A stretch of DNA of 54,264 nt from Mesorhizobium sp. 1M-11 (GCF_001303895.1 NZ_LJSD01000019.1:1-54264), one strand, 5' to 3'. Shown: positions 9,203 through 18,619, counted from the first letter of the stretch. Numbers and translations are program-made. The notes: generated by a model not told the origin, from the sequence alone.

Positions 9203-9862
9203 GTGATGTGGAGCCTCGACATGGAAGGTCAGATATCCCAGGTGAGCATGCTGAAGACCGCGGAGAAGAGGCTTCTCAATGCGGTGCATGGTCGGGCCGT
9301 GTTCCGGCGCCGTGTTCGGATTCTGGCAGCACGCCTGGCGGAAGAACTCGGCAGCTCGGGCAGTGTTCTCGATCTCGGCTGCGGCGACGGATCAATTGCG
9401 CGCGCGATCATGGACATCAAGCCGGGGCTGACCTTTCGTGGCATCGACGTGATGTTACGGCCGCAAACGCATATTCCGGTCGAGCGCTTTGACGGCGAAA
9501 TCATCCCTGCCGGCGAAAACACCTTTGATTGGGTGACGATTGTCGATGTCCTGCACCACACCGACAACCCAGGCCGACTTCTCGCGGAGGCCGCGCGCGT
9601 GGCGCGCAAGGGCGTGGTCGTCAAGGATCATCTGCGCGAAGGTTTCGCCGCATACACGACGCTGCGTGTCATGGATTGGGTGGGCAACAAGGGACACGAT
9701 GTCCGCCTGCCCTACAATTATCTCAGCCGTGCCGAGTGGGACGAGGCATTCCATGGCGCCGGCCTCGAGATACAAAGCTGGCAGCAGAGCCTCCGGCTCT
9801 ATCCCATGCCGGTAGGGCTCGTCTGTGATCGGAATCTGCATTTCATCTCGACACTGCGATAG
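9203..9862 (+). CDS. Class I SAM-dependent methyltransferase
   Basis: 219 residues from the first in-frame start. VLDLGCGDGSIA is SAM motif I, the FRGIDV acid ends beta-2, FDWVTIVDVLHH is the post-I region with the VDVLHHT signature of Methyltransf_11/25 proteins, and RKGVVVKDHL is the beta-5 strand. The C-terminal part has DWVGNKGHDVRLPYNYLSRAEW, which often closes small-molecule or lipid-linked methyltransferases. An ATG at 9248 preceded by AGGTGAGC is an attractive alternative start and would remove 15 residues not needed for the fold. The gene converges with the GtrA gene one base beyond its stop. The substrate is unknown; the neighbours suggest a glycan or lipid carrier. Confidence 0.85.
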   Translation: MMWSLDMEGQISQVSMLKTAEKRLLNAVHGRAVFRRRVRILAARLAEELGSSGSVLDLGCGDGSIARAIMDIKPGLTFRGIDVMLRPQTHIPVERFDGEIIPAGENTFDWVTIVDVLHHTDNPGRLLAEAARVARKGVVVKDHLREGFAAYTTLRVMDWVGNKGHDVRLPYNYLSRAEWDEAFHGAGLEIQSWQQSLRLYPMPVGLVCDRNLHFISTLR

Positions 9863-10282
9863 TCAGCTCTCGCTGCTGACGAAGACCCAGTATTTGGAGA
9901 AGGCATAACTCATGATGGCTGCCGTGGCCGTAACGGCCATCGAGGTCTCCAGGGGCGCCCAGGCCAGGGTACTTCCGCACAGCTTCCCGACAAGACCCGC
10001 CGCGGTGGCGCAAACGACTTGCGCGACAGCGTAGCGCGACAAGGTCGAGCCGCCGCTGCTGATGTCTGAAAAAGTCCAGTCTCGTTGTGCCAGATAGGCT
10101 GCGCCGAATGCGACTGCGTAGCCGACCACGCTTGCCGTAAGAGCGGGTACGCCGAAATGCAGCAGCGTGTAGGTCAGCATGAGCAGCAGGAGATTGGCTC
10201 CCGCACCGACAACAAGGAAACGCAACAACCGGCCTTTGACCGGTCGCCGCCCGGTTGCGATGGTTTCTCTACCCTTGGCCAA
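9863..10282 (-). CDS. GtrA family membrane protein (lipid-linked sugar flippase-like)
   Basis: 139 residues with four predicted helices: about 19-40, 46-65, 84-103 and 112-130. RFLVVGAGANLLLLMLTYTLL near the start and YLAQRDWTFSD before helix 3 match the GtrA pattern, and the C-terminus FSKYWVFV is typical. GtrA proteins are thought to move polyprenyl-phosphate sugars across the inner membrane for later transfer. The gene overlaps the 3' end of the GT2 gene by 14 bp in the same direction, so a GT2 (makes the polyprenyl-P-sugar) and GtrA pair is likely. Confidence 0.88.
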   Translation of the reverse strand: MAKGRETIATGRRPVKGRLLRFLVVGAGANLLLLMLTYTLLHFGVPALTASVVGYAVAFGAAYLAQRDWTFSDISSGGSTLSRYAVAQVVCATAAGLVGKLCGSTLAWAPLETSMAVTATAAIMSYAFSKYWVFVSSES

Positions 10283-11525
10283 CGAGCGCCTCGTCGCTCT
10301 CTGTTATCCTGCGTTTTAGCGGGATCTCCAGTACCCCAAGCAGGAAGGCGGAAAAGAAAAGCTGGAGCGAGATGACCACAAGGCTGAGGCCGAGCACCAC
10401 GATGCGCGGAATTTCCGAATCGTTCAGTGGGCCGAAGCTCAGAAGCGCCCAGCGAACGGTTGCGTAACCAAAGAATAACGCCCCAGCGGTGAACAATATG
10501 CCTGCGTTGACCGCCAGCCTGTCGGTGCTGAGATAAGCCAGCAGCCAGTCGGACCGACGGTTCTTGGGCAGGATACCGGTCAGATCAGCGTAGCGGCGGG
10601 AAATGGCACCGCAGGTGATCAATTGAACACCGGTGACGACCGCGAAACAGGCAGCGACGAAGGTGTTGAGGTCGAGTGACAGATTGTCGATGACCCTGAG
10701 CGGCCCGAACGCAAGAAGCGCCGCGAACATCAGGCCGATGCCGGTAAGGAACATGCCGGGAATAAAGAATAGCCAACGCGGATTGTACATCAGCAGGAAT
10801 TTCAGATGTCGCCAGCCATCCCGCCACGTGCGCAGGTGTGGAGGCCTGCTGCGCCCGTCGGGCTTCAGCGTGGTTGGCACTTCCTCGATGCGCAGCTTTG
10901 CCAATGCTGCGCGCACCACCATCTCGCTGGCGAACTCCATACCCGTCGTCTGCAGATTCAGTTTGCGGACAGAGTCCGTGCAGAAGCCACGAAGCCCGCA
11001 GTGGAAATCGCCTATTCGCAATCTGAAGAATAGCCTTCCAAGAAAAGACAGCACAGGATTGCCGAGGTAGCGATGCAACTTTGGCATGGCTCCCGGTGCG
11101 ATGCCGCCCTTGAAACGATTGCCCATGACGACATCGGCGCCGCCGCGCAAGTGTTCTACAAAAAGGTCGAGCCGTTCGAAATCGTAGGAATCGTCTGCGT
11201 CGCCCATGATGATGAAGCGGCCACGCGCGGCGGCTATACCGCCGATCAGTGCGGCACCATAGCCTTTCTCCGCGACGGGAACCACGCGGGCACCGAAGGT
11301 CGTTGCAATATGTTGTGAGCCGTCGGTACTGCCATTGTCCGCGATCAGCACCTCACCCACTATCCCCGACCGGCCGAGAAAATTTTTCGCCTTGAGAATG
11401 CACGTCGCCAGCGTCTCGGCCTCGTTGAGGCAAGGCATGAGGATGGTTAGTTCAACTGTCTCCAACGTCGGTTCGACAGCGAGAGATCTATCGGTCTCGC
11501 GAAACTTCTTTGCTTGCACGCCCAT
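10269..11525 (-). CDS. GT2 family glycosyltransferase, polyprenyl-phosphate sugar synthase type
   Basis: 418 residues. The N-terminal GT-A domain (about 25-240) has LTILMPCLNEAETL, VLIADNGSTDGS, GDADDSYDF (the DXD-like metal site) and GNRFKGGIAPGAMP, the pattern of dolichol-phosphate mannose/glucose synthases. After SRPPHLRTWRDGWRHLKFLL come four hydrophobic segments (about 245-400), giving a membrane anchor. ATG at 11525 was chosen because GGTGGGG precedes it; the longer frame to 11546 adds only seven residues. It is transcribed with GtrA. I infer that it makes a lipid-linked sugar for the membrane GT-C-like protein nearby. Confidence 0.88.
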   Translation of the reverse strand: MGVQAKKFRETDRSLAVEPTLETVELTILMPCLNEAETLATCILKAKNFLGRSGIVGEVLIADNGSTDGSQHIATTFGARVVPVAEKGYGAALIGGIAAARGRFIIMGDADDSYDFERLDLFVEHLRGGADVVMGNRFKGGIAPGAMPKLHRYLGNPVLSFLGRLFFRLRIGDFHCGLRGFCTDSVRKLNLQTTGMEFASEMVVRAALAKLRIEEVPTTLKPDGRSRPPHLRTWRDGWRHLKFLLMYNPRWLFFIPGMFLTGIGLMFAALLAFGPLRVIDNLSLDLNTFVAACFAVVTGVQLITCGAISRRYADLTGILPKNRRSDWLLAYLSTDRLAVNAGILFTAGALFFGYATVRWALLSFGPLNDSEIPRIVVLGLSLVVISLQLFFSAFLLGVLEIPLKRRITESDEALVGQG

Positions 11526-11678
11526 TTTACTACCCCACCAGACCAAGCGGGGAGGACTATGCGTGGCAATGCCTTAAGATTTCGATGAAAGGTCGGTTGG
11601 GGCCGACGGATTGGCAGCCTGTGCGCTAGACGCTACATCATTGGCCATCGACAACAATGCGCTCAGCGGAGTCTCTGC

Positions 11679-12620
11679 ATGTCCCTCAAAGTCGCCGTCC
11701 AGATGGATCATGTCTCGACCGTCAGCATCGCCGGCGACACATCTTTCGCGCTCTCTCTGGAAGCGCAGCGGCGCGGCCACCGATTGTATCACTATACGCC
11801 GGACCGGCTGTCGCTGCGCGACGGCAAGGTCTTCGCCCGCATCGAGGAGATGCAGGTGCGGGATGTGAAGGGCGATCATTTCACGCTGGGCGAGGCTGTG
11901 TGCACGGACCTGTCGGAAATGGACGTGGTCCTGCTGCGCCAGGACCCGCCCTTCGACATGAACTACATCACCACCACCCATATGCTGGAGCGCATCCACC
12001 CGCAGACACTGGTGGTGAACGACCCGGCCTGGGTGCGCAACAGCCCCGAGAAGATCTTCGTCACCGAATTTGCGGACCTGATGCCGGAAACGCTGATCAC
12101 CAAGGATCCGCTGGAAGTGGCCGCGTTCCGCAAGGAGTTTGGCGACATCATCGTCAAGCCGCTCTACGGCAATGGCGGCGCCGGCATCTTCCATCTGCAT
12201 GAGGCCGACCGCAATCTGGCCTCGCTGCTGGAAATGTTCGGCCAGCTGTTCCGCGAGCCCTATATCGTCCAGCGTTACCTGAAGGACGTGCGCAAGGGCG
12301 ACAAGCGCATCATCCTGATCGACGGCGAGCCGGTCGGCGCCATCAACCGCGTGCCTGCTGAATTCGAGTCGCGGTCCAACATGCATGTCGGCGGCCGCGC
12401 CGAAAAGACCGAGCTGACCGCGCGCGAGCGTGAGATCTGTGCCCGCATCGGTCCATCGCTGAAGGAGCGCGGCTTCATCCTCGTCGGCATCGACGTCATC
12501 GGCGACTACATGACCGAGATCAACGTCACCTCACCGACAGGCATCCGCGAAGTGAAGCGCTTCGGCGGTGCCGACATCGCCGCCCTGTTCTGGGACGCGG
12601 TGGAAGCCAAGCGCGGCTAG
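11679..12620 (+). CDS. gshB: Glutathione synthetase
   Basis: Joins gamma-glutamylcysteine and glycine with ATP; cytosolic. 313 residues, the usual length. Visible signatures: VAVQMDHV at the N-terminus, [31 protein letters not shown], the ATP-grasp lysine strand [32 protein letters not shown], and the metal end [28 protein letters not shown] sits 8 bases before the ATG. It is a single gene on the plus strand, divergent from the GT2 gene (153 bp apart). Several GST genes elsewhere in the window would use its product. Confidence 0.97.
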   Translation: MSLKVAVQMDHVSTVSIAGDTSFALSLEAQRRGHRLYHYTPDRLSLRDGKVFARIEEMQVRDVKGDHFTLGEAVCTDLSEMDVVLLRQDPPFDMNYITTTHMLERIHPQTLVVNDPAWVRNSPEKIFVTEFADLMPETLITKDPLEVAAFRKEFGDIIVKPLYGNGGAGIFHLHEADRNLASLLEMFGQLFREPYIVQRYLKDVRKGDKRIILIDGEPVGAINRVPAEFESRSNMHVGGRAEKTELTAREREICARIGPSLKERGFILVGIDVIGDYMTEINVTSPTGIREVKRFGGADIAALFWDAVEAKRG

Positions 12621-12794
12621 AGCTTTCGCCGTTTCACGGAAACAACGACTTTGCCTGCAAAATCGGCAGCAACCCGGTTGCATCTCATATGGTTGTTTGT
12701 TCCCGTATTGTTCTTGATCTGACCTGAAAACCATGCTTTTCTTGACCCGTGGCCGCTCCGGCCATGCGGGTAGGGTGCCCGCCTGGGGGCTCAG

Positions 12795-14327
12795 ATGGTT
12801 TCGCGCGTTCGCACGGTGGCGTTCCAGGGCATAGAGGCCGTGCCGGTCGACGTCCAGGTGATGATTGCGCCCGGCAAGGTCGGCATGTCGATCGTCGGCC
12901 TGCCGGACAAGGCCGTGGCCGAAAGCCGCGAACGCGTCCAGGCGGCTCTTCATGCCTCCGGCCTGTCGATGCCGGCACGCAAGGTCACGGTCAATCTCGC
13001 GCCGGCCGATCTGCCGAAGGAAGGCAGCCACTACGACCTGCCGATCGCGCTCGGCCTGATGGCCGCCCTCGGCGCCATTCCCGGCGATATGCTGGCATCC
13101 TATGTCGTTCTTGGTGAACTTTCGCTGGACGGTACGATCGCTGCGGTCGCCGGTGCCCTGCCGGCGGCGGTCGGCGCCAATGCCGACGGGCGCGGGCTGA
13201 TCTGTCCGCACGCCTGCGGTCCCGAAGCGGCCTGGGCCGGTCCCGACATCGATATCGTCGCGCCGCGCAGCCTGATTGCCATGGCCAATCATTTTCGGGG
13301 CACGCAGGTGCTGTCACGCCCGCAGCCCGGCGTGCATCAGAGCGCGCGCAATCTGCCGGACCTTGCCGATATCAAAGGTCAGGAAAGTGCCAAGCGTGCG
13401 CTGGAGGTGGCAGCGGCCGGTGGGCACAATCTGCTGATGGTCGGCCCGCCGGGTTCCGGCAAGTCTATGCTGGCGCAGCGCCTCCCCTCGATCCTGCCGC
13501 CGCTGGCGCCGAAGGAGTTGCTGGAGGTCTCGATGATCGCTTCGGTCGCCGGCGAACTTGCCGGAGGCAAGCTGACCGACCGGCGGCCATTTCGCGCACC
13601 GCATCACTCGGCCTCGATGGCGGCAATGGTTGGCGGCGGCGTGAGGGCGCGTCCGGGAGAGGTCTCGCTCGCCCATCACGGTGTGCTTTTCCTCGACGAA
13701 TTCCCGGAGTTCTCGCCGCAAACGCTCGATGCGCTGCGCCAGCCATTGGAAACCGGCGACTGCATGATCGCCCGCGCCAATCATCGCGTCACTTATCCGG
13801 CGCGCATCCAGCTGATCGCGGCGATGAACCCATGCCGTTGCGGCATGGCTGGCGAGCCCGGCTATCGCTGCCTGCGCGGCGATCGTTGCCGTGTCGACTA
13901 TCAGGCGCGGATCTCGGGTCCGCTGCTCGACCGGATCGATCTCAGGGTCGATGTACCGGCCGTCTCGGCCAGCGATCTGATCCGGCCGGATCGGACGGAG
14001 CCGAGTGCCACGGTTGCCGAGCGCGTGGCGCTGGCGCGAAACATCCAGCTCAAGCGTTTCGAGGCTCAAGGCGTCACCGGAATTGCGCTCAACGCCCATT
14101 GTTCGCCAGCCATGATCGAGGCGATTGCGGCACCGGATGCGGCAGGGCTCGCACTGCTCAGCGAGGCCAGCGAAAAACTCGGCTTTTCCGCGCGCGCCTA
14201 TCACCGCGTGCTGAAAGTGGCGCGCACCCTGGCCGATCTCGACGATTGCGAAACGGTCGGGCGCATCCATCTCGCCGAGGCGATCTCGTACCGCATGGCA
14301 TCGGGACGCTTGTCGCAAGCGGCTTGA
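12795..14327 (+). CDS. comM: YifB/ComM family Mg-chelatase-like AAA+ ATPase
   Basis: 510 residues, full length for the family. The N-terminal ChlI-type domain (about 1-170) shows VDVQVMIAPG, GLPDKAVAESRERV and NLAPADLPKEGSHYDLPIALG. The AAA+ core follows with Walker A GPPGSGKS, RPFRAPHHSAS, Walker B LFLDEFPEF and sensor MNPCRCG, then the Mg_chelatase_C domain with GFSARAYHRVLKVARTLADL. ComM is a hexameric helicase promoting branch migration in natural transformation; in non-competent bacteria the role is unclear. It lies 174 bp downstream of gshB. Confidence 0.93.
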   Translation: MVSRVRTVAFQGIEAVPVDVQVMIAPGKVGMSIVGLPDKAVAESRERVQAALHASGLSMPARKVTVNLAPADLPKEGSHYDLPIALGLMAALGAIPGDMLASYVVLGELSLDGTIAAVAGALPAAVGANADGRGLICPHACGPEAAWAGPDIDIVAPRSLIAMANHFRGTQVLSRPQPGVHQSARNLPDLADIKGQESAKRALEVAAAGGHNLLMVGPPGSGKSMLAQRLPSILPPLAPKELLEVSMIASVAGELAGGKLTDRRPFRAPHHSASMAAMVGGGVRARPGEVSLAHHGVLFLDEFPEFSPQTLDALRQPLETGDCMIARANHRVTYPARIQLIAAMNPCRCGMAGEPGYRCLRGDRCRVDYQARISGPLLDRIDLRVDVPAVSASDLIRPDRTEPSATVAERVALARNIQLKRFEAQGVTGIALNAHCSPAMIEAIAAPDAAGLALLSEASEKLGFSARAYHRVLKVARTLADLDDCETVGRIHLAEAISYRMASGRLSQAA

Positions 14328-14354
14328 AACAGCAACCGCGTACGGAGTTGTGAA

Positions 14355-14978
14355 TTATTGAACAGCGCCGACCAGCACCTGCTGGCCATCGCGGATCGAG
14401 ACCCAGCGGCCGGTGTTGTCGATGGCCTGGCGCTTCAGGAAGCGATAGCCGCTCTGATCCCAGGGCTTGACCTTGTCGGTCAGGTTGTCGAGCACGAAAT
14501 CGCCCTTGTCGGTGCGCACGGTCAACACCGCATGGCCTTCGCCGTCCGGCTTGCGGACCACCGTCACCAGCAGGTTCGCCAGCGAAACGCCCTGCCTGGC
14601 CAGCCGGCGGCGCTTTTCAAGCACATAATCCTCGCAATCGCCGACACCCTTGTCCGGGTAGGCCCAGACCTCGTCCTTGCCGTAGATTTCCAGGTCGCTC
14701 AGCGGCTTGACCGCGGCATTCACTGCAGCCGTGACCCTGCCAAGTTTGTTCAAGAGCGCTGTGGTCAACCTGGCCGGCGCCAGGTCCTTGGGACGAACGG
14801 AACATTCGGCAGGACGTGTCTTGCAGAATTCGTAGTGTCCGATCGGCTGCGTGGTCGCTCCGCCCGTGGCCATCGCGCCGGCGGCCGACGCGGATGGCAT
14901 CGCCCAGATCGCTGCAGCCAGCCCAATCGCCGCCGCCGCAAAGACACGCAAACCTTGCGTCGCTGGTGAGGAGTTCAT
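14355..14978 (-). CDS. Bacterial transglutaminase-like cysteine peptidase (BTLCP)
   Basis: 207 residues with a Sec signal peptide (hydrophobic stretch 11-27, ASA-type cleavage about 30-33), so periplasmic. The catalytic triad typical of BTLCP/DUF920 proteins is visible: Cys115 in GVGDCEDYV, His149 in GEGHAVLTV and Asp164 in FVLDNL. LAPARLTTALLNKLGRVTAAVN is the conserved N-terminal helix region. In LapG, a member of this superfamily, such a protease cleaves a surface adhesin under c-di-GMP control; no LapD-like partner or adhesin is adjacent here, so that function is not inferred. It converges with comM, 27 bp apart. Confidence 0.9.
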   Translation of the reverse strand: MNSSPATQGLRVFAAAAIGLAAAIWAMPSASAAGAMATGGATTQPIGHYEFCKTRPAECSVRPKDLAPARLTTALLNKLGRVTAAVNAAVKPLSDLEIYGKDEVWAYPDKGVGDCEDYVLEKRRRLARQGVSLANLLVTVVRKPDGEGHAVLTVRTDKGDFVLDNLTDKVKPWDQSGYRFLKRQAIDNTGRWVSIRDGQQVLVGAVQ

Positions 14979-15239
14979 CGTCCCCCGCTCGCCCCTGTTA
15001 TTAACGAAACGTTAATGAGGATTTACATGTCGTGTCAATTCATCCTGATGGCGGATTCGCCGAAAGGGTTAATCGCGGCCCGGTCATTGCGGTGATTGCG
15101 CAACAGTCAGCGCCGTCAATTTCGTCTGGATGGCAGGCCAGGGACAAAATGGGAGCGTGGCGGCTCGTTTCTTGAAACAAACCGTTCGCCACGCGGGTCT
15201 AAAAGATCGCGTTCAAAAATACGTGATCAGGATCGTGCC

Positions 15240-16517
15240 TCAAGCCTGAGTCGGCTTGGTGGCCTTCCGCTTCACCACCACCTTCTCGGTGCGGCCGTAG
15301 CTGGTGATGAAATCGACGATGCGCGGCACGATCTCGGCGCGGAAGCGTGAGCCGTTGAAGACGCCATAATGGCCGACCGCCGGCTGCATGTAGTGTGCCT
15401 TCATGTCGGCGGGAACATTGACGCACAGGCGATGAGCGGCTTCTGTCTGGCCGAGACCCGAAATATCGTCGTTCTCGCCCTCGACCGTAAACAGCGCGAC
15501 ATTGCGAATGGCGCCTGGATCGACCTTCGTGCCGCGATGCTTCATCTGACCCTTCGGCAGGGCATGGCGCACGAACACCGTTTCCACGGTCTGCAGGTAG
15601 AACTCGGCGGTCAGGTCCATCACCGCCAGATATTCGTCGTAGAACTCGCGGTGCTTCTCGGCGCTGTCGCCGTCGTTCTTCACGAGGTGCATGAAGAAGT
15701 CCTTGTGGGCGATGATATGCCGGTCAAGGTTCATGCTCATGAAGCCGGAAAGCTGCAGGAAGCCCGGATAGACGTCACGGCCGAAACCCGGCACCGGCCA
15801 TGGCGCTTGCATGACGACGTTGTCGCGGAACCAGTCGATGCCCTTTTCCTCGGCAAGGAGGTTGACCGCGGTCGGGTTGCAGCGCGTGTCGATCGGTCCG
15901 CCCATCAGCGTCATGGTGGCTGGCGCGAAGCGATCGCCGCGCGCTTCCATCAGCGCCACGGCAGCCAGCACCGGCACCGAAGGCTGGCATACCGCCATCA
16001 CATGGGTGTCCGGCCCAAGCGCATGCAGCATGTCGACCACGTAGTCGATGTAGTCATCGAGATCGAAACGACCGGCCGAGACAGGCACCATGCGCGCATC
16101 GACCCAGTCGGTGATGTAGACATCGGCATGAGGCAGCATCGCCTCCACCGTGCCGCGCAACAGCGTTGCGTAGTGGCCCGACATCGGCGCCACGATGAGA
16201 AGCTTAGGGTCGGTGCGGCGGCCGGCGGGCACCTCGCGCTGGAAATGGATGAGGTTGCAGAACGGTTTCGACCAGACGACGCGCTCCGTGACCGGCACGG
16301 TCTTCCAGTCGACCACGGTCTTGTCGAGGCCGAAGGCCGGCTTGCCGTAACGGCGTGTGGTGCGCTCGAACAATTCCGCAGTCGCGGCCACCGAACGGCC
16401 CCAGGGCGTGTGCGAAAACGGATTCAGCGGATTGGTGTAGAGAACCCGCACCGCCTCGGCATAGGCGCGCGCCGGCTGCAGGGCAGCATGGTTCATCTCG
16501 TAGAACTGGTAGAACAT
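15240..16517 (-). CDS. phaZ: Intracellular poly(3-hydroxyalkanoate) depolymerase
   Basis: 425 residues from ATG 16517, chosen because GGAGA lies 7 bases ahead and MFYQFYEMNHA is the conserved family start. The alpha/beta-hydrolase core shows LLIVAPMSGHYATLLRGTV, the nucleophile region VMAVCQPSVPVLAAV with a Cys in the lipase-box position (as in PhaZ1-type enzymes), TRCNPTAVN, FTVEGENDDISG with the acidic residue, and a catalytic His in QPAVGHYGVFNG. It mobilises PHB granules to 3-hydroxybutyrate in the cytosol. Its presence implies PHB storage, usual in rhizobia. Confidence 0.93.
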   Translation of the reverse strand: MFYQFYEMNHAALQPARAYAEAVRVLYTNPLNPFSHTPWGRSVAATAELFERTTRRYGKPAFGLDKTVVDWKTVPVTERVVWSKPFCNLIHFQREVPAGRRTDPKLLIVAPMSGHYATLLRGTVEAMLPHADVYITDWVDARMVPVSAGRFDLDDYIDYVVDMLHALGPDTHVMAVCQPSVPVLAAVALMEARGDRFAPATMTLMGGPIDTRCNPTAVNLLAEEKGIDWFRDNVVMQAPWPVPGFGRDVYPGFLQLSGFMSMNLDRHIIAHKDFFMHLVKNDGDSAEKHREFYDEYLAVMDLTAEFYLQTVETVFVRHALPKGQMKHRGTKVDPGAIRNVALFTVEGENDDISGLGQTEAAHRLCVNVPADMKAHYMQPAVGHYGVFNGSRFRAEIVPRIVDFITSYGRTEKVVVKRKATKPTQA

Positions 16518-16552
16518 CAAATGGTCTCCGCTGCCCTCGGAACGAAGGGCTA

Positions 16553-16648
16553 AGAGCAATTCCAGGAAAAGTGTGTAACGGTTTTCCGTCCGGAATTGCG
16601 CAAAAACAAAGAGTTAGGGCGTTTCCGCGTTTCCGTGAAACGCTCTAG
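16553..16648 (+). repeat. Dispersed intergenic palindromic repeat (family B)
   Basis: Starts AGAGCAATTCCAGGAAAAGT, continues with a TCCGGAATTGC inverted partner of GCAATTCC, then an AACAAAGAGTT joint and a GCGTTTCC...GGAAACGC-like segment ending CGCTCTAG. Near-identical copies occur at 21467, 28047 (shorter) and 51736. It lies upstream of phaZ, between the start codon and the presumed promoter region. Confidence 0.85.
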
Positions 16649-16697
16649 AAGCGACCCAGTCACTTCACTCTGTCGCAACGAAGTTAACAAGAAATTG

Positions 16698-16708
16698 TTG
16701 CGGCGCAA
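16698..16708. promoter_or_regulatory. TTGC-N3-GCAA palindrome, possible PHB-regulator (PhaR-like) site
   Basis: TTGCGGCGCAA is a perfect palindrome 180 bp upstream of phaZ. PhaR-type regulators of alphaproteobacteria bind TGC/GCA half-sites, so this is a candidate, but the motif is short and GC-rich and could occur by chance. Confidence 0.25.
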
Positions 16709-16857
16709 TAGATCACGTTGGGTGAGTTATCCCCATACTTTAGGCCAAAGCCTTGAAAAAGGCCGGTCAGCAGGCCCAGTCGGCTATGGGTGCAGGTGCG
16801 AAGGCGTCTCATTGGCAAGTGAGCCGGCGGTGAATGCCGGCCTCAAGCGAATCAAAG

Positions 16858-16890
16858 AAAAAGCGCCGCAACGAGGCGGCGCTTTTCATT
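16858..16890 (-). terminator. Rho-independent terminator of rlpA
   Basis: A perfect 9-bp stem (16861-16869 with 16876-16884) with a 6-base loop. Read on the minus strand it is followed by a T-rich run. It lies 29 bp downstream of the rlpA stop. Confidence 0.85.
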
Positions 16891-16912
16891 TCATCCATTG
16901 CCAATGACCGGA

Positions 16913-17275
16913 TCAGACCCTGGCCATGCAAACAGCGGCGTGGCCGGAGCTGACGAAGCCCAGCTGGCGGGCGGCCCCGCGCGACAGATCGAGCACCCGA
17001 CCCTTGATGAAGGGGCCACGGTCATTGATGCGTACGACGACGGTCTTGCCGTTGTTTTTGTTGGTAACCTTGAGCCGGGTGCCGAAAGGCAGGCTGCGAT
17101 GAGCGGCAGTCAGGGCTGAAGGGTTCATGCGCTCGCCCGACGCAGTCTTTGAATGCAGGGCATACCAGGAAGCGCGACCGCATTGTGCAGCGGCGGAGGA
17201 GGTGGACGCGCCGGCGACAAGGCCGACCGCGACAGTGACCGCGGCAAGCGCGGCCTTCTTGTTGTTGATTGTCAT
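16913..17275 (-). CDS. rlpA: RlpA-like double-psi beta-barrel protein, exported
   Basis: 120 residues. The signal peptide is about 1-29 ([19 protein letters not shown] then SSAAA), followed by a single double-psi beta-barrel domain: [47 protein letters not shown] and [24 protein letters not shown] carries the Asp expected of a lytic transglycosylase. RlpA acts on glycan strands lacking stem peptides in septal peptidoglycan. This copy has no SPOR domain and no lipobox Cys at the cleavage site, so septal targeting by SPOR is not expected. Monocistronic with its own terminator. Confidence 0.9.
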   Translation of the reverse strand: MTINNKKAALAAVTVAVGLVAGASTSSAAAQCGRASWYALHSKTASGERMNPSALTAAHRSLPFGTRLKVTNKNNGKTVVVRINDRGPFIKGRVLDLSRGAARQLGFVSSGHAAVCMARV

Positions 17276-17670
17276 TCCGAGGGAACGGCTCCGTTGATCG
17301 ATAGGAGGCCGTTAGGGTGAAATGCGGCGGCAAATCTGGCGCGTTTCGGGCGATTCTGTGGCGAACGGACACGTTTTGAAACGCCGGGAAACAGTCTGTC
17401 AGAATATTGTCCGACAATCGCGCAGTTCAGATTACGAATCACACCGCCAGGAGACAGAATCGCTTTAGCCCGCGTGATTCTGATCTCCAAGTACAATTCC
17501 GGAATTTGTCAGTGTAATCTCAGCCATCACGCAATCATGCTATGGCCAGCGCAAGGCGAATTGTCCGCTAGCATAAAACGCGCTGCACTCTTCAGTCGCC
17601 GGATAAATTCAACTGATGCCATGGGGTCCACCACTCGGCAGCGGCACGTGGCGCGTGTGGGAAAGAGGAC
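17276..17670. other. Gene-free stretch between rlpA and the tRNA-Leu terminator
   Basis: About 395 bp containing the presumed promoter region of rlpA. I see a short inverted repeat (AGAATC...GATTCT around 17455-17482) but no convincing gene, RNA or clear promoter boxes. Confidence 0.5.
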
Positions 17671-17674
17671 AAAT

Positions 17675-17703
17675 AAAAAAGCCCGGCAATGCCGGGCTTT
17701 TTT
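17675..17703 (-). terminator. Rho-independent terminator after tRNA-Leu
   Basis: GCCCGGC-AAT-GCCGGGC stem flanked by A6 and T6 runs, about 40 bp downstream of the tRNA 3' end on the minus strand. The symmetry makes it usable in both directions. Confidence 0.9.
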
Positions 17704-17742
17704 GAAATGCTCACCACTTCATGTCGAAGCAGTGCGGAAACT

Positions 17743-17827
17743 TGGTGCCCAGAAGAGGACTCGAACCTCCACGCCTCGCGGCACACGGACCTGAACCGTG
17801 CGCGTCTACCAATTCCGCCATCTGGGC
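17743..17827 (-). tRNA. tRNA-Leu (anticodon CAG)
   Basis: 85 nt including an encoded CCA. The acceptor stem GCCCAGA pairs with TCTGGGC, the anticodon stem CACGG/CCGTG encloses the loop TTCAGGT with anticodon CAG, there is a long variable arm as expected for Leu (class II), and a T-loop GGTTCGAGTCC. It reads CUG codons, very common in this GC-rich genome. Confidence 0.97.
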
Positions 17828-17998
17828 TGGTGGGCGCTCATGTAAGCGGGCAGGCCGACCCTGTCAACGCGCTTTTTTCAAGCAATGCAAAGGCTCGGCA
17901 TAAATGTCGCTTGCTGGCGCCGGCAAAATGTCCCACCGCATCGTGCCCGCCGAAAGCCGGAAGCGATTTTCGGCAAGCGCGACACACGGATTCCCAAT

Positions 17999-18619
17999 TC
18001 AGCCGGCCAGAACTTCCTTCGAAGCGACGCTCGAATCGGCGTTGAGCTTGTAGATGACCGGCACGCCGGTGCCGAGCTCCAGCTTGACGATCTCCTCGCC
18101 AGTCAGCCCGTCCAGCGCCATGATCAGCGCCCGCAGCGAATTGCCGTGGGCCGCGACCAGAACGGTGCCGCCAGCCAGCACGTGCGGCTGCAGCGTGTGC
18201 AGGTAGTAGGGCCACACACGTGCGCCGGTGTCCTTCAGGCTCTCGCCGCCGGGTGGCGGCACGTCATAGGAGCGGCGCCAGACATGCACCTGGTCTTCGC
18301 CCCATTTCTGGCGGGCGTCATCCTTGTTGAGGCCGGACAGTTCGCCGTAGTCGCGCTCGTTCAGCGCCTGGTCACGCACCGTCTTCAGGTCGCTCTGGCC
18401 GACGGCATCCAGGATGTGCTGGCAGGTCTTCTGGGCGCGCTGCAGGGCCGAGGTGAAGGCGATGTCGAACTTCAGTCCGCGTGCCTTCAGCTTCGCCCCG
18501 GCGGCCTTGGCTTCGGCATGCCCCTGTTCGGTCAGGTCGACGTCGCGCCAGCCGGTGAACAGGTTCTTCAGGTTCCAATCGCTCTGGCCGTGGCGCACGA
18601 GCACGAGAGTTCGCGACAT
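17999..18619 (-). CDS. gpmA: 2,3-bisphosphoglycerate-dependent phosphoglycerate mutase
   Basis: Interconverts 3- and 2-phosphoglycerate. 206 residues, the short alphaproteobacterial form (E. coli GpmA is about 250). VRHGQSDWN carries the phospho-accepting His (residue 10), followed by [23 protein letters not shown], the acid [18 protein letters not shown] and [11 protein letters not shown] with the second His. It lies downstream of dapB in the same direction, separated by a hairpin repeat. Confidence 0.95.
   Translation of the reverse strand: MSRTLVLVRHGQSDWNLKNLFTGWRDVDLTEQGHAEAKAAGAKLKARGLKFDIAFTSALQRAQKTCQHILDAVGQSDLKTVRDQALNERDYGELSGLNKDDARQKWGEDQVHVWRRSYDVPPPGGESLKDTGARVWPYYLHTLQPHVLAGGTVLVAAHGNSLRALIMALDGLTGEEIVKLELGTGVPVIYKLNADSSVASKEVLAG

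Noticed and set aside
15369..16553. 394-codon plus-strand frame opposite phaZ
   Set aside because: His/Arg-rich antisense shadow of the depolymerase.
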